A stretch of DNA of 34,982 bases from NCBI GenBank assembly GCA_964417785.1, contig CAYQJO010000014.1, forward strand, positions 1 through 34,982, read 5' to 3'. The first letter of the stretch is position 1; every line of letters starts with the position of its first letter. The position numbers and the translations under genes are program-made. This document shows positions 24,467 to 32,940 of the stretch, piece by piece. The notes under the pieces are model-generated. The model had not been told where the DNA came from and did no database searches. It saw only the letters and a list, made by a program, of their open reading frames with translations. The stretch is from DAOTUL01 sp034437435. GTDB lineage: Bacteria; Chloroflexota; Anaerolineae; Aggregatilineales; Phototrophicaceae.

Positions 24467-24901
24467 ATGGACCAACATAAACTTCGGCTGCAACGACTGC
24501 GTGACGCCGGTCACAAAGTTACCAAAGCACGCCAGACTATTCTGGAAGTGCTGGAAAGCCATCACGAACATTTGACCTCGGCGCAGGTTGTAGATGAGGT
24601 CGCACAGCGCGATTCCTCGATTGGCCGGGCCAGCGTGTTCCGGGCGCTGGACCTGTTCACACAACTGGCGATTGTACGTCCTACCTATATCGAAAGCAGC
24701 ATGAGTCCGCACTATGTGCTGCTGCCCGACGGCCACCACCATCACATCATCTGTATGCAGTGTCACCGCGTCATCGAGTTCCAGGACTGCGGTCTGAGCG
24801 AACTGGCGGACCGTCTGGAAGTGGAGTTTGATGTGCAATTAACAGGCCATCTGTTAGAATTCTACGGAATCTGTAAAAACTGTATCCACAGCGATAAATA
24901 G
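24467..24901 (+). CDS. Fur family metal-responsive transcriptional regulator
   Basis: 144 residues. An N-terminal winged helix (TKARQTILEVLESHHEHLTSAQVVDEV, IGRASVFRALDLF) is followed by the dimerisation and metal-binding domain: HHHHIICMQCHRVIEF and ICKNCIH give two C-x2-C pairs for a structural zinc plus the His-rich regulatory site. Zur or PerR/Fur type cannot be separated by eye. It is divergent from the TroA/PCu(A)C protein, which is its probable target, and its stop codon directly abuts the next start (TAGATG). Start chosen at 24467, giving a standard-length Fur protein; the frame is open upstream to 24374 but that part has no family match. Confidence 0.9.
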   Translation: MDQHKLRLQRLRDAGHKVTKARQTILEVLESHHEHLTSAQVVDEVAQRDSSIGRASVFRALDLFTQLAIVRPTYIESSMSPHYVLLPDGHHHHIICMQCHRVIEFQDCGLSELADRLEVEFDVQLTGHLLEFYGICKNCIHSDK

Positions 24902-26707
24902 ATGAACAACCCCGAAGCGATACCTGAGTTCGCCCGTCTGGCGCTGGTACCGGTCGCCAACCCGGAGACCGCCGAAGACCTTTTGCGATTGGCAACCGCA
25001 CTGGTGTATCCAGAGGATGGTCGAATCATTGCCCTGACAGTGGCTCTGGGCGATGTCGAACAGGCGGCGAAGACCCTGGAACAGGTTCAGCCGATTGTCG
25101 AAATGCTGGTGGAAGAAGGCTACAACATTGAATTGGAATCCACCGAATCGACCAGCGTGGCACGCGGCATTCTGGATACCGCCCGTGAGTCGGGTTCGGA
25201 CCTGATTATTCTGGGCATCTACCAGCGCCAGCGCGGTCAGGTTACCCTGGGGACAGTCGTTGAGAGTGTGCTGGATACGGCTCCCTGCGATGTGCTGATC
25301 TATCGCAGTGGCGACAACGGTGATTTCAGTCGGATTGTGCTGCCCATTGACCCGAATTTTCAGTCGCAGGCGGCGGCGCGTGTCGGTATCCGTCTGGCGC
25401 AGCGGCGGCAGACAAAGATTGAGGCCATGTATGTGCAGCCATCGGGGCGATCCTATTATGAAGGACTGGCGCACATTGAAGCGACTTTCGCCGGGGTGCC
25501 GGGGCAGAACAGGGTCAAACGGACGGTCGTAACCGCTCAGGACCCGACTGATGCTGTCCTGGTGCGCACCTACGAGGAAGACCTGATTATTGTTGGATTC
25601 ACCGAGCGCAGCGAGTTCGAGCGCTGGATGTTCGGTGATCTGGCGAAGGAAATTCTTAATCAGGCCGAGGGACCCGTTATCATGGTCTCACGGTCGCTGA
25701 CCAATGGGAAGGCCAGCGAGCGGTTGGGGCGGCGATTGCTGAACTGGCTGCGGCCCACACTGACACGGGTCGAGCAGCAGGAGATTGTGCGCAAAGCCAA
25801 CGAGATGTGTGCGCCGGACCTGGATTACATCGTCCTGATCCTGGTATCAGCGGCCCTGGCGTCGCTCGGCCTGCTGCTCAACAGTGCGGCGGTGGTCATC
25901 GGGGCCATGCTGGTCGCGCCGTTCATGTCGCCGCTGACAGGTGTGGCGGTGGGACTCTCGGTCGGTCGTGTCTGGATGGCCCGGCGGGCGTTGTCGTCGC
26001 TTTTAATCGGTGTGCTGCTGGCGGTGCTGGTGGCGGTGTTTCTTGGCGTCATACTGCCCATAAACATCCCCACTGACGAAATGCTGGCACGCGGTGAACC
26101 GACGCTGTTGGATGCAGCGGTCGCATTGGCGGCGGGGGTGGTCGGTGCCTATGCCACCGCCCGCAAGGACATCCCGGCGGCGCTGGCCGGTGTGGCGATT
26201 GCCGCCGCATTGATGCCGCCAGTCTGCACGATTGGCCTGGGGATCGCGTTTCAGGAAGCTGATCTGGCCTACGGCGCGGCCATTCTGTTCTTTACCAACA
26301 TTGTGTGCATCATCGCCGCCGGAATGATTGTCTATCTTTGGCTGGGCATGATGGTTCGTGAACAGGAAGGTGTCTCCCGGCTGGCGCAGGTGGTGGCGAT
26401 TAGTCTGTTTTTGCTGGCGGCGCTGCCAGTTGTGCTGCAATTGGCGACGATCACCCAAACGGCGATGCTGGATAACCAGATTCGCGAGGAGTTTCAGGCC
26501 GCGATACAGCCGGCTGATCTGGTGTCGATGGAGTTTAACCACGACGAAGACACCCTGCGGGTGATTGCGCTGATCCGGTCGCCGCGTGCGCTTACCCAGG
26601 CGGAGATTCGCCAGGTTCAGTCCGAACTGACGAAGCGCCTGGGCGAGCCGATTCGCCTGGAGGTGATCGTCCAGGAAGTTATTCTGTTCGAGGTTGATCC
26701 AGACTAA
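24902..26707 (+). CDS. Universal stress protein-DUF389 fusion membrane protein
   Basis: 601 residues. Two USP-like domains fill about 1-270 (SGSDLIILGIYQRQRGQVTLGTVVESVLDTAPCDVLI; EEDLIIVGFTERSEFERWMFGDLAKEILNQAEGPVIMV), without a clear ATP-binding G-2x-G-9x-G(S/T) in the second. A DUF389 membrane domain follows at about 300-530, with SAALASLGLLLNSAAVVIGAMLVAPFMSPL and AALAGVAIAAALMPPVC as hallmark helices, then a soluble C-terminal domain of about 70 residues. The family is a membrane protein of unknown transport or signalling function. It abuts the Fur gene with no spacer, so it is likely in the same transcript and linked to metal or stress response. The stop overlaps the LysR stop by 4 bp. 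Confidence 0.9.
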   Translation: MNNPEAIPEFARLALVPVANPETAEDLLRLATALVYPEDGRIIALTVALGDVEQAAKTLEQVQPIVEMLVEEGYNIELESTESTSVARGILDTARESGSDLIILGIYQRQRGQVTLGTVVESVLDTAPCDVLIYRSGDNGDFSRIVLPIDPNFQSQAAARVGIRLAQRRQTKIEAMYVQPSGRSYYEGLAHIEATFAGVPGQNRVKRTVVTAQDPTDAVLVRTYEEDLIIVGFTERSEFERWMFGDLAKEILNQAEGPVIMVSRSLTNGKASERLGRRLLNWLRPTLTRVEQQEIVRKANEMCAPDLDYIVLILVSAALASLGLLLNSAAVVIGAMLVAPFMSPLTGVAVGLSVGRVWMARRALSSLLIGVLLAVLVAVFLGVILPINIPTDEMLARGEPTLLDAAVALAAGVVGAYATARKDIPAALAGVAIAAALMPPVCTIGLGIAFQEADLAYGAAILFFTNIVCIIAAGMIVYLWLGMMVREQEGVSRLAQVVAISLFLLAALPVVLQLATITQTAMLDNQIREEFQAAIQPADLVSMEFNHDEDTLRVIALIRSPRALTQAEIRQVQSELTKRLGEPIRLEVIVQEVILFEVDPD

Positions 26708-27597
26708 AACTGCGAACTATTGTTGGAATTACGTCCGGGTAGTACAAGACTGAGTAGCGGATTAGGAAATCGACGTGTCAGCGTGATTGCGAAGAAGGTC
26801 TCTGCCAGTGTCGGTAATTTAGACACCTCGACCAGTACACCTTCATCCAACTCATCCTTCACCACAATAGGCGGCAAGACCGCCAGCCCGGTATGCTCAC
26901 GCGCTACCAGGCGCAGCATCGCCATGTCATCGACCTCAGCGACGATCTGCGGATGGATACCCATACGATTGACCAGCGCATCAAAGCCTGTGCGAATACT
27001 CGACTCTGGCGCAGGAACGACCAGTTTCTCATCCCTTAGCAGCAGTTCCATTGACAAATGATCACGTTTTGGGTGAGGCTGCCCAACCAGGCTGACGGGT
27101 TGCTTGTCTATGGCGTGGGCAACCCACCTTGTCATCTCATCACGTAGTGGCACAATATTGGAGAGGACAACATCGAGTGTATAGGCTTCCAGCCCACTGA
27201 GCAGTTCATCCAACCTACCAGAACGGATAATTACCTCTACTCCTGGCTTTGCTAACGGCGTACTGAGAAAGCCGATCTGGAAGTTCCGTGATAATGTCGC
27301 GAGCGCACCAACACGCAGCACATTACGCTTCGGTGTTTTATGCGCGTCGAGTGTTCCCTCTAACTCATCACCTTTAGCGAAGATCGCGTCGGCAAAATCC
27401 AGCGCGATATGCCCGGCTTCGGTCAGTACAAGCCGCCGTCCGATACGTTCAAACAAAGGCTGTCCCAGGTAGGTTTCCAGTGCGCTGATCTGCATCGAGA
27501 GAGCAGACTGAGCGATGTTGTGCTTCTTCGCAGCGCGTGTGAGGTTGCCCTCGTGTGCCATAATCCAGAAGTAACGCAGGTGGTGGTAGTTTAGCAT
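26704..27597 (-). CDS. LysR family transcriptional regulator (NhaR-like)
   Basis: 297 residues from the ATG at 27597, giving the family-typical start LNYHHLRYFWIMAHEGNLTRAAKKHNIAQSAL with the winged HTH at about 1-60; the frame continues upstream to 27690, but that part is not LysR-like. The effector domain (about 90-290) includes LRVGALATLSRNF and LDVVLSNI. The start sequence is closest to NhaR-type LysR proteins. It is divergent from dabB with 114 bp between, the classical arrangement for a LysR regulator and its target, so it probably controls carbon-uptake genes in response to bicarbonate/CO2 or sodium/pH (inference). Confidence 0.9.
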   Translation of the reverse strand: MLNYHHLRYFWIMAHEGNLTRAAKKHNIAQSALSMQISALETYLGQPLFERIGRRLVLTEAGHIALDFADAIFAKGDELEGTLDAHKTPKRNVLRVGALATLSRNFQIGFLSTPLAKPGVEVIIRSGRLDELLSGLEAYTLDVVLSNIVPLRDEMTRWVAHAIDKQPVSLVGQPHPKRDHLSMELLLRDEKLVVPAPESSIRTGFDALVNRMGIHPQIVAEVDDMAMLRLVAREHTGLAVLPPIVVKDELDEGVLVEVSKLPTLAETFFAITLTRRFPNPLLSLVLPGRNSNNSSQF

Positions 27598-27711
27598 CTC
27601 GTGTAGTTCGTTCTTGAAAAGTGAATGATTTTCCCTGATACATATATTTTTATGATCGTTCTTTGCATGATACCCTTGGTTCGATTTCAAAGCAAGAGGA
27701 GCGTCTGTTAG
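27598..27711. promoter_or_regulatory. Divergent LysR-dabB control region
   Basis: 114 bp, AT-richer than the flanking genes. AGAGGAG at 27695-27701 is the dabB ribosome site. TATGAT (about 27651-27656) is a possible -10 element on the plus strand. ATGAT occurs twice 17 bp apart around 27652-27673. No clear T-N11-A LysR box can be singled out by eye. Confidence 0.35.
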
Positions 27712-29289
27712 ATGGATGGTGTTATGGTGACGAATCTGGCGCTTGTGGGTTATCTCGCGCCGCTTTCATTGATAATTCTGGGGATTATGGTACAGCTAAA
27801 CGTATTGCGATCTGTTGATCCGGTCTTCCGCCTTGGACGCGCTGCCGCCATTGGATCATTTCTGGGGTCCCTCGTGATAGGTGTTATCGTCTTTACATCT
27901 GGTACGATGGTCAGCCGGGTGATCGGCATTGGTGATGTGGGTATTTCTCTCCGGCTGGATGCACTTAGCATTGTAATGATCTGGCTGGTGACTTTTCTGG
28001 GTGCGCTGCTGATCCAATTCAGTCGCAACTACCTGGATGGTGATGTGCGTCAGGCTGCGTTTTTCAGCCGTCTGTACTTGACGATGGGTGCCGTGCTGCT
28101 GCTGATTCTAGCGGGAAATCTATGGCAGTTGGTACTGGCATGGATCGGGACGAGTTTTGCGCTGCACCTCCTGCTGGTGTTCTATTCGGAACGCCCGCGT
28201 GCCATCCGTGCTGCGCGTAAGAAGTTTATCGTTGCACGCACTAGCGATGTGTGTTTGGTCATCGCAGCGGTGTTGATCGCGCAAGCCTTTGGGACGACTG
28301 ATCTAGGCGCAATTCATACGGCGGCCAGCGAAGCCCTTACCATGAATACAGCACCCGGCAGCATCGGTATCGCGGCGATCTTAGTTGTTATTGCTGCCGC
28401 CTTGAAATCGGCCATGTTTCCGTTTCATGGTTGGCTTCTCGAAGTGATGGAAACCCCGACCCCGGTATCGGCTCTGCTGCACGCTGGCCTGCTCAATGCA
28501 GGGATATTCCTTGTCGTGCGCCTGGGGGAAACCGTCTTTTTTTCGACCCCGGCGCTAATCCTGCTGATCACCGTTGGTGGCTTCACGGCAATCTTTGCCT
28601 CGTCTGCCATGATTACGCAGAGCAGCGTCAAGGTCTCGTTAGCATATTCCAGTGCCGCGCACATGGGCTTCATGCTGATGTTGTGCGGGTTCGGGGCGCA
28701 CAGCGTCGCTATCATGCACCTGATCGCCCATTCTTTTTATAAGGCACACGCCTTCCTGTCTTCCGGTAGTGTTGTCGAGTATGTGCAGAGTACTGGTTCC
28801 CAGAAGCTGAACATGGTACCGCATCCCCTGAGCCTGATGGCGAATTTAGCGGCCTCGCTGTTCGTCTTCCTGGCAGTGGCAACCGTGCTGGGTGTCGATG
28901 TCACCAAGCGACCGGGCGAAACTGCCCTGGGTACGATCTTTGTGATCGCCGTGGCCTATCTATTTGTGAAGGGTACAACTGGCAAGGCCCCCATCGTTGT
29001 GATGGGACGCACTGCACTGATGGCAATGCTGGTGACGCTTGCTTTCTTCGCCCTCGAACTGAGCGCGGCGGCACTTTTGGGTGATGTGGTCGCTGTCTTC
29101 CCCACACCGGATACACTGACCTTGATTGCAATGGTGCTGGCGGTAATCGCTTTTGGTAGTGTGACACTGCTCAGTGCGTTGTTGCCAGCACTGGTGAATC
29201 GTCCAGCGTGGAAAGCGTTCTACGTCCACTTGAAGAACGGCTTTTATGCCAACACTCTGTTTGATCGCATCGTTCGTGTTGCACGTTAA
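27712..29289 (+). CDS. dabB: DabB, proton- or cation-conducting membrane subunit of the DAB inorganic-carbon transporter
   Basis: 525 residues with about 14 hydrophobic segments, related to the NuoL/MrpA ion-channel family. The core includes ALKSAMFPFHGWLLEVMETPTPVSALLHAG (family helix with Lys and His), FASSAMITQSSVKVSLAYSSAAHMGFML and IAHSFYKAHAFLSSGSV. It is shorter than NuoL (about 610) and lacks the long lateral helix, as in DabB. With DabA it is thought to use the ion gradient to drive vectorial hydration of CO2 to bicarbonate. Start ATG 27712 with AGAGGAG ten bases upstream; an in-frame ATG at 27724 is possible. dabA follows after 32 bp. Confidence 0.92.
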   Translation: MDGVMVTNLALVGYLAPLSLIILGIMVQLNVLRSVDPVFRLGRAAAIGSFLGSLVIGVIVFTSGTMVSRVIGIGDVGISLRLDALSIVMIWLVTFLGALLIQFSRNYLDGDVRQAAFFSRLYLTMGAVLLLILAGNLWQLVLAWIGTSFALHLLLVFYSERPRAIRAARKKFIVARTSDVCLVIAAVLIAQAFGTTDLGAIHTAASEALTMNTAPGSIGIAAILVVIAAALKSAMFPFHGWLLEVMETPTPVSALLHAGLLNAGIFLVVRLGETVFFSTPALILLITVGGFTAIFASSAMITQSSVKVSLAYSSAAHMGFMLMLCGFGAHSVAIMHLIAHSFYKAHAFLSSGSVVEYVQSTGSQKLNMVPHPLSLMANLAASLFVFLAVATVLGVDVTKRPGETALGTIFVIAVAYLFVKGTTGKAPIVVMGRTALMAMLVTLAFFALELSAAALLGDVVAVFPTPDTLTLIAMVLAVIAFGSVTLLSALLPALVNRPAWKAFYVHLKNGFYANTLFDRIVRVAR

Positions 29290-29321
29290 TCGCTGAAATT
29301 TGACACTGGAGGAAAATTAAG

Positions 29322-31832
29322 ATGGCTGTTCGCGCCCAACTTGAAACGAACTTTGTTGAAGAACAGGCCGCACGCCTCACAGGTGACATGATCGAGTCAG
29401 TGGTAGACCGTGCCGGACGACGTATCGCACCACTATGGCCCCTGCGTCATTTTGTAGCAGTGAACCCTTACCTGGGTTTGCTTGAGCAGCCTTTCGAAAC
29501 TGCTGCACACACCCTGGGCCGCCAGGCAGGTGCCCGTATGACAGCACCCCGGTCTTTCTATGCAAAAGCGATTCAGGATGGGCGCATCACTGACGTTGAC
29601 CTCGAGGCGGCACTGGCAGAAGGTAGCCCGGTCCCGGATGCGCCGAATACGGTGAATGCACTCAAAGCATTTGCGTCGCGTAACGTGACAGAGTTTGAGT
29701 TCAAGACTGTACCCACCGTCGCCGACATCGCATGCGATGTAACGGGTACCGATTGGGCCGAATTTGTCACGGATTCGATTTCGTCCTGGGCCGGAGCCTA
29801 TTTCGATCAGGGTCAGTCCTATTGGAAATCGCCCTGGGCTAATCTATCGCCCTATGCTGCCTGGCGCGCAGAGGCGGCATATGATCGCACGCCTGAGGTG
29901 CGTGGTATCAAGCACTTCCGTCAGTTGGTGCGTGATATGCCGGACTCCGCAGTGGAAACCATCGTTACCACGCTGGATATGCTCGATATTCCTGTGGATG
30001 GGCTGGATGCCTATCTGCATCGCCTGCTGCTGACGGTACATGGTTGGGCAAGCTATGCGCGTTACCAACTCTGGGAAGCTGAACTCTATGGTGACGAAGA
30101 TCACACGCTTACCGATCTACTGGCGATCCGGTTGGTGTGGGAAGTCGCCTTGATGAAAGTCTTCGAGAGCCAGGGCTTGTCTGCGGCATGGCATAAGCAA
30201 AAGCACGCACTGCTCAATGCTGCACTGGATGAAGATGTACAGGCGACACTCGCAGGCGATTTACTGCTTCAGCGGGCATTTGAAAAAGCCTACCAACGCC
30301 AGCTTATCCCACAGCTTGGCATAGAGAAATCAACCCAAACCACTGAACGTAAGCAGGTGCAGGCGGCTTTCTGCATCGACGTGCGTTCCGAAGTTTTCCG
30401 CCGAGCGTTGGAAACGGTTACTGATGGTGTGGAAACGATTGGATTCGCGGGGTTCTTCGGCTTTCCTATTGAATACGTCCGTCTGGGTGATACACATGGC
30501 GGCGCACAATGTCCCGCACTGCTGGCACCGCAGTTCGTGATTCCAGAGTCGGTCGGCGGTGCCACTGAAGACGAATTGACAGCAATCGCCGAGAGACGCA
30601 GCATCACGCAGCGCGTAACCAAGGCGTGGCGCATGTTCAAATTTGGTGCTGTATCATGCTTCGGCTTTGTCGGTCCGGTTGGGTTGGCCTATCTCAAGAA
30701 TCTCGTGCTGGATATGCTTGGTTATGGTCGCCCGGTGCCGCATCCGGCAACCTTCGGTTTGGATAAAGCCACACAGGAACGCCTGGCACCCAACATTGAC
30801 CCACACGAAATGGGCGATCAGATTAGTGGCATGACTTCTGAACAACGTCTGGATGTCGCCGAAGGCGTATTGAAAGCCATGTCGTTGACGGATAACTTTG
30901 CACGCATCGTACTACTCGCAGGGCATGGCTCGTCCACCGTCAACAATCCCTACGCCACTGGTCTCGACTGTGGTGCTTGCGGTGGTCATACGGGCGAGGC
31001 GAACGCACGAGTCGCGGCGCAGGTATTCAACGATCCTGCGGTGCGTACCGGGCTGAAAGAGCGGGGAATCATTATTCCAGAAGATACGGTCTTTGTAGCA
31101 GCCTTGCATGATACCACTACCGACGAGGTAACAATTTTCGACAAGGCAAGTATGCCGACCAGCTACGCTGATGACATCACTCAGCTCGAACAACAACTGG
31201 CACAGGCAGGACAATTGGCACGCGCCGAACGCGCTACCCTTCTCAACATTGAAAACGGCGCGGATACTGATAAATCCGTGATCCGTCGCAGCACAGACTG
31301 GTCACAGGTGCGTCCGGAGTGGGGATTGGCGGGTTGTGCGGCCTTCATCGTTGCCCCGCGTGAACACACCGCCAGTGTCGATCTGGACGGGCGTTCCTTC
31401 CTGCACTCCTACAACTGGCAGCAGGACGAAGGTTTTGGCGTTTTAGAACTCATCATGACCGCACCGATGGTTGTTGCAAGCTGGATCAACTTGCAATATT
31501 ACGGATCAACAGTGGATAACAAGTTTTTCGGCAGTGGCAATAAAGTGCTGCACAACGTCGTCGGTACGCTGGGTGTGCTGGAAGGTAACGGCGGTGACCT
31601 GCGAGTCGGGTTGCCGTGGCAGTCGGTTCATGACGGTGAAAACTACATTCATGAGCCACTGCGCCTGAACGTGATGATTGAAGCCCCCATAGATGCAATA
31701 ACGGATGTCATCACCAGACATGAATCAGTACGTCAATTGGTAGATAACAACTGGATATATCTATTTTCTCTTGATGAGCAGGGCAAGGTCACACATCAGT
31801 ATTCTGGTGATCTGAGGTGGCAACCCTGTTAA
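29322..31832 (+). CDS. dabA: DabA, carbonic-anhydrase-like subunit of the DAB inorganic-carbon transporter (DUF2309)
   Basis: 836 residues, normal for DUF2309. The protein begins with the family region RRIAPLWPLRHFVAVNPYLG. The beta-carbonic-anhydrase-like zinc site is intact: Cys351 and Asp353 in FCIDVRSE, then His535 and Cys550 in GHGSSTVNNPY...DCGACGG. The first pair has the same numbering as described for Halothiobacillus DabA (C351/D353), and the second keeps the same 15-residue spacing as H524/C539. It is peripheral to the membrane on DabB and hydrates CO2 to bicarbonate without release back. GGAGG precedes the ATG. No RuBisCO or carboxysome genes are in the window, so here it may feed anaplerotic or biosynthetic carboxylases (inference). 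Confidence 0.95.
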   Translation: MAVRAQLETNFVEEQAARLTGDMIESVVDRAGRRIAPLWPLRHFVAVNPYLGLLEQPFETAAHTLGRQAGARMTAPRSFYAKAIQDGRITDVDLEAALAEGSPVPDAPNTVNALKAFASRNVTEFEFKTVPTVADIACDVTGTDWAEFVTDSISSWAGAYFDQGQSYWKSPWANLSPYAAWRAEAAYDRTPEVRGIKHFRQLVRDMPDSAVETIVTTLDMLDIPVDGLDAYLHRLLLTVHGWASYARYQLWEAELYGDEDHTLTDLLAIRLVWEVALMKVFESQGLSAAWHKQKHALLNAALDEDVQATLAGDLLLQRAFEKAYQRQLIPQLGIEKSTQTTERKQVQAAFCIDVRSEVFRRALETVTDGVETIGFAGFFGFPIEYVRLGDTHGGAQCPALLAPQFVIPESVGGATEDELTAIAERRSITQRVTKAWRMFKFGAVSCFGFVGPVGLAYLKNLVLDMLGYGRPVPHPATFGLDKATQERLAPNIDPHEMGDQISGMTSEQRLDVAEGVLKAMSLTDNFARIVLLAGHGSSTVNNPYATGLDCGACGGHTGEANARVAAQVFNDPAVRTGLKERGIIIPEDTVFVAALHDTTTDEVTIFDKASMPTSYADDITQLEQQLAQAGQLARAERATLLNIENGADTDKSVIRRSTDWSQVRPEWGLAGCAAFIVAPREHTASVDLDGRSFLHSYNWQQDEGFGVLELIMTAPMVVASWINLQYYGSTVDNKFFGSGNKVLHNVVGTLGVLEGNGGDLRVGLPWQSVHDGENYIHEPLRLNVMIEAPIDAITDVITRHESVRQLVDNNWIYLFSLDEQGKVTHQYSGDLRWQPC

Positions 31833-31931
31833 GCTGGGTGGCGGCAGCAAGCGATTTGTACCAACGGACGCCAAGAATGATTCTGTTGAAAAAGACAGGT
31901 GTGTTGTTTGTAGGTATAATGAGTTATCTGG

Positions 31932-32384
31932 ATGAACGGGGACTGTTGGACAAACGCAAACAACGGACCGATGCTGGGGTATGTGAAGCGGCTCAGTCGC
32001 CTGGAATTGAAGTGGGAGAGCCTGCGCATGGCGCTGAGCGACTTGTTCAGCCACGATAGTCGTTGGGTGTTGCAGGAAGTGGATGCTGATCTGGTGGAGC
32101 GGTACCGGTCCTCACGCAACAGCTATCGCATGAGCGATGCCGAACTCAAAGCGGCGGATGAGCAAACGGATCAGGACATTGCGACCCTGCTCAAACATCT
32201 GGGACAGGCCGAGGCACCGGATGTCGGCGAATTGACCTATGTGCGCTTGTTGTATCGCGTGGCCCAGGATCAGGAGTTATGTGTGGACCCGTCCGAGTTT
32301 CCCGATTGGCCGGACGCGCTCGAAATTGAGCTACCGCCCGGGTTCATCAACTCGCCACATGAGCCTTTTTCCCCCGCATTCTGA
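31932..32384 (+). CDS. Hypothetical protein
   Basis: 150 residues from ATG 31932, or 137 from ATG 31971; neither has a clear ribosome site, and the second start gives the more regular protein (LGYVKRLSRLELKWESLRMAL). It is soluble and helical with many charged residues (DAELKAADEQTDQDIATLLKHLG) and a Pro-rich C-terminus. No family recognised. It lies 99 bp after dabA on the same strand; nothing notable is seen in that gap. It ends before a 172-bp gene-free gap ahead of the convergent csx15. Confidence 0.55.
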   Translation: MNGDCWTNANNGPMLGYVKRLSRLELKWESLRMALSDLFSHDSRWVLQEVDADLVERYRSSRNSYRMSDAELKAADEQTDQDIATLLKHLGQAEAPDVGELTYVRLLYRVAQDQELCVDPSEFPDWPDALEIELPPGFINSPHEPFSPAF

Positions 32385-32556
32385 AACAGTTCGTCGCTCT
32401 CAGAATAATGGTCAGAAATGGGCGTTTCGGGTTGCAAGGCTTCGGCATCGACTATGATCGTCCGGCCAGCCACACCTCACAAGCAGTTGTTACTCCATCA
32501 AACTGGGGGTAGACCACAATCTCGCAGGTCAGGATAAACGGTCACATATAGCACGC

Positions 32557-32940
32557 CTACGTCCGGCGCGTGCGTGCAGCCTGTCGAACAGCTTCCAGAT
32601 TGATAATCTCAGCGACCTCGTAGGTCGTGACCAGGGTTCCTTGCACGGGCCTGAGCCTGATCACCGCCGGGAAATGGCCCATGCGACCATGCACTTCAGC
32701 CAATACAACCGCCGCAATGTAATTCAGTGATGGCGGCACAATCAACCAGGCATCATTCTGCCAGGACTCCGGCGTGATATTCAACCCGTCAATCATCTGG
32801 ACTACCTGTTCAATAAAGCCGGCCTCCACGTCAAATTGGACCGGAACGTCGATTGTCGCCTCGACCGGTTGTCCTACCAACTCCGCGATTTGGGCAACAT
32901 ACTCTGGTTTGAGGGGATGGGAGAAGTTGAGGATGTTCAA
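32557..32940 (-). CDS. csx15: CRISPR-associated protein Csx15
   Basis: 127 residues. The sequence NILNFSHPLKPEYVAQIAELVGQPV, then DVPVQFD, PPSLNYIAAVVLAEVHGRMGHFP and RLRPV...YEVAEIINL, matches the Csx15 pattern as I know it from type III CRISPR loci; function in the literature is not settled. The start chosen is TTG 32940, which overlaps the CARF gene stop as TTGA and has GGGAGA seven bases upstream, giving the usual short N-terminus; an ATG at 32955 would add five residues. Last gene of the visible cas run. Confidence 0.75.
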   Translation of the reverse strand: MNILNFSHPLKPEYVAQIAELVGQPVEATIDVPVQFDVEAGFIEQVVQMIDGLNITPESWQNDAWLIVPPSLNYIAAVVLAEVHGRMGHFPAVIRLRPVQGTLVTTYEVAEIINLEAVRQAARTRRT

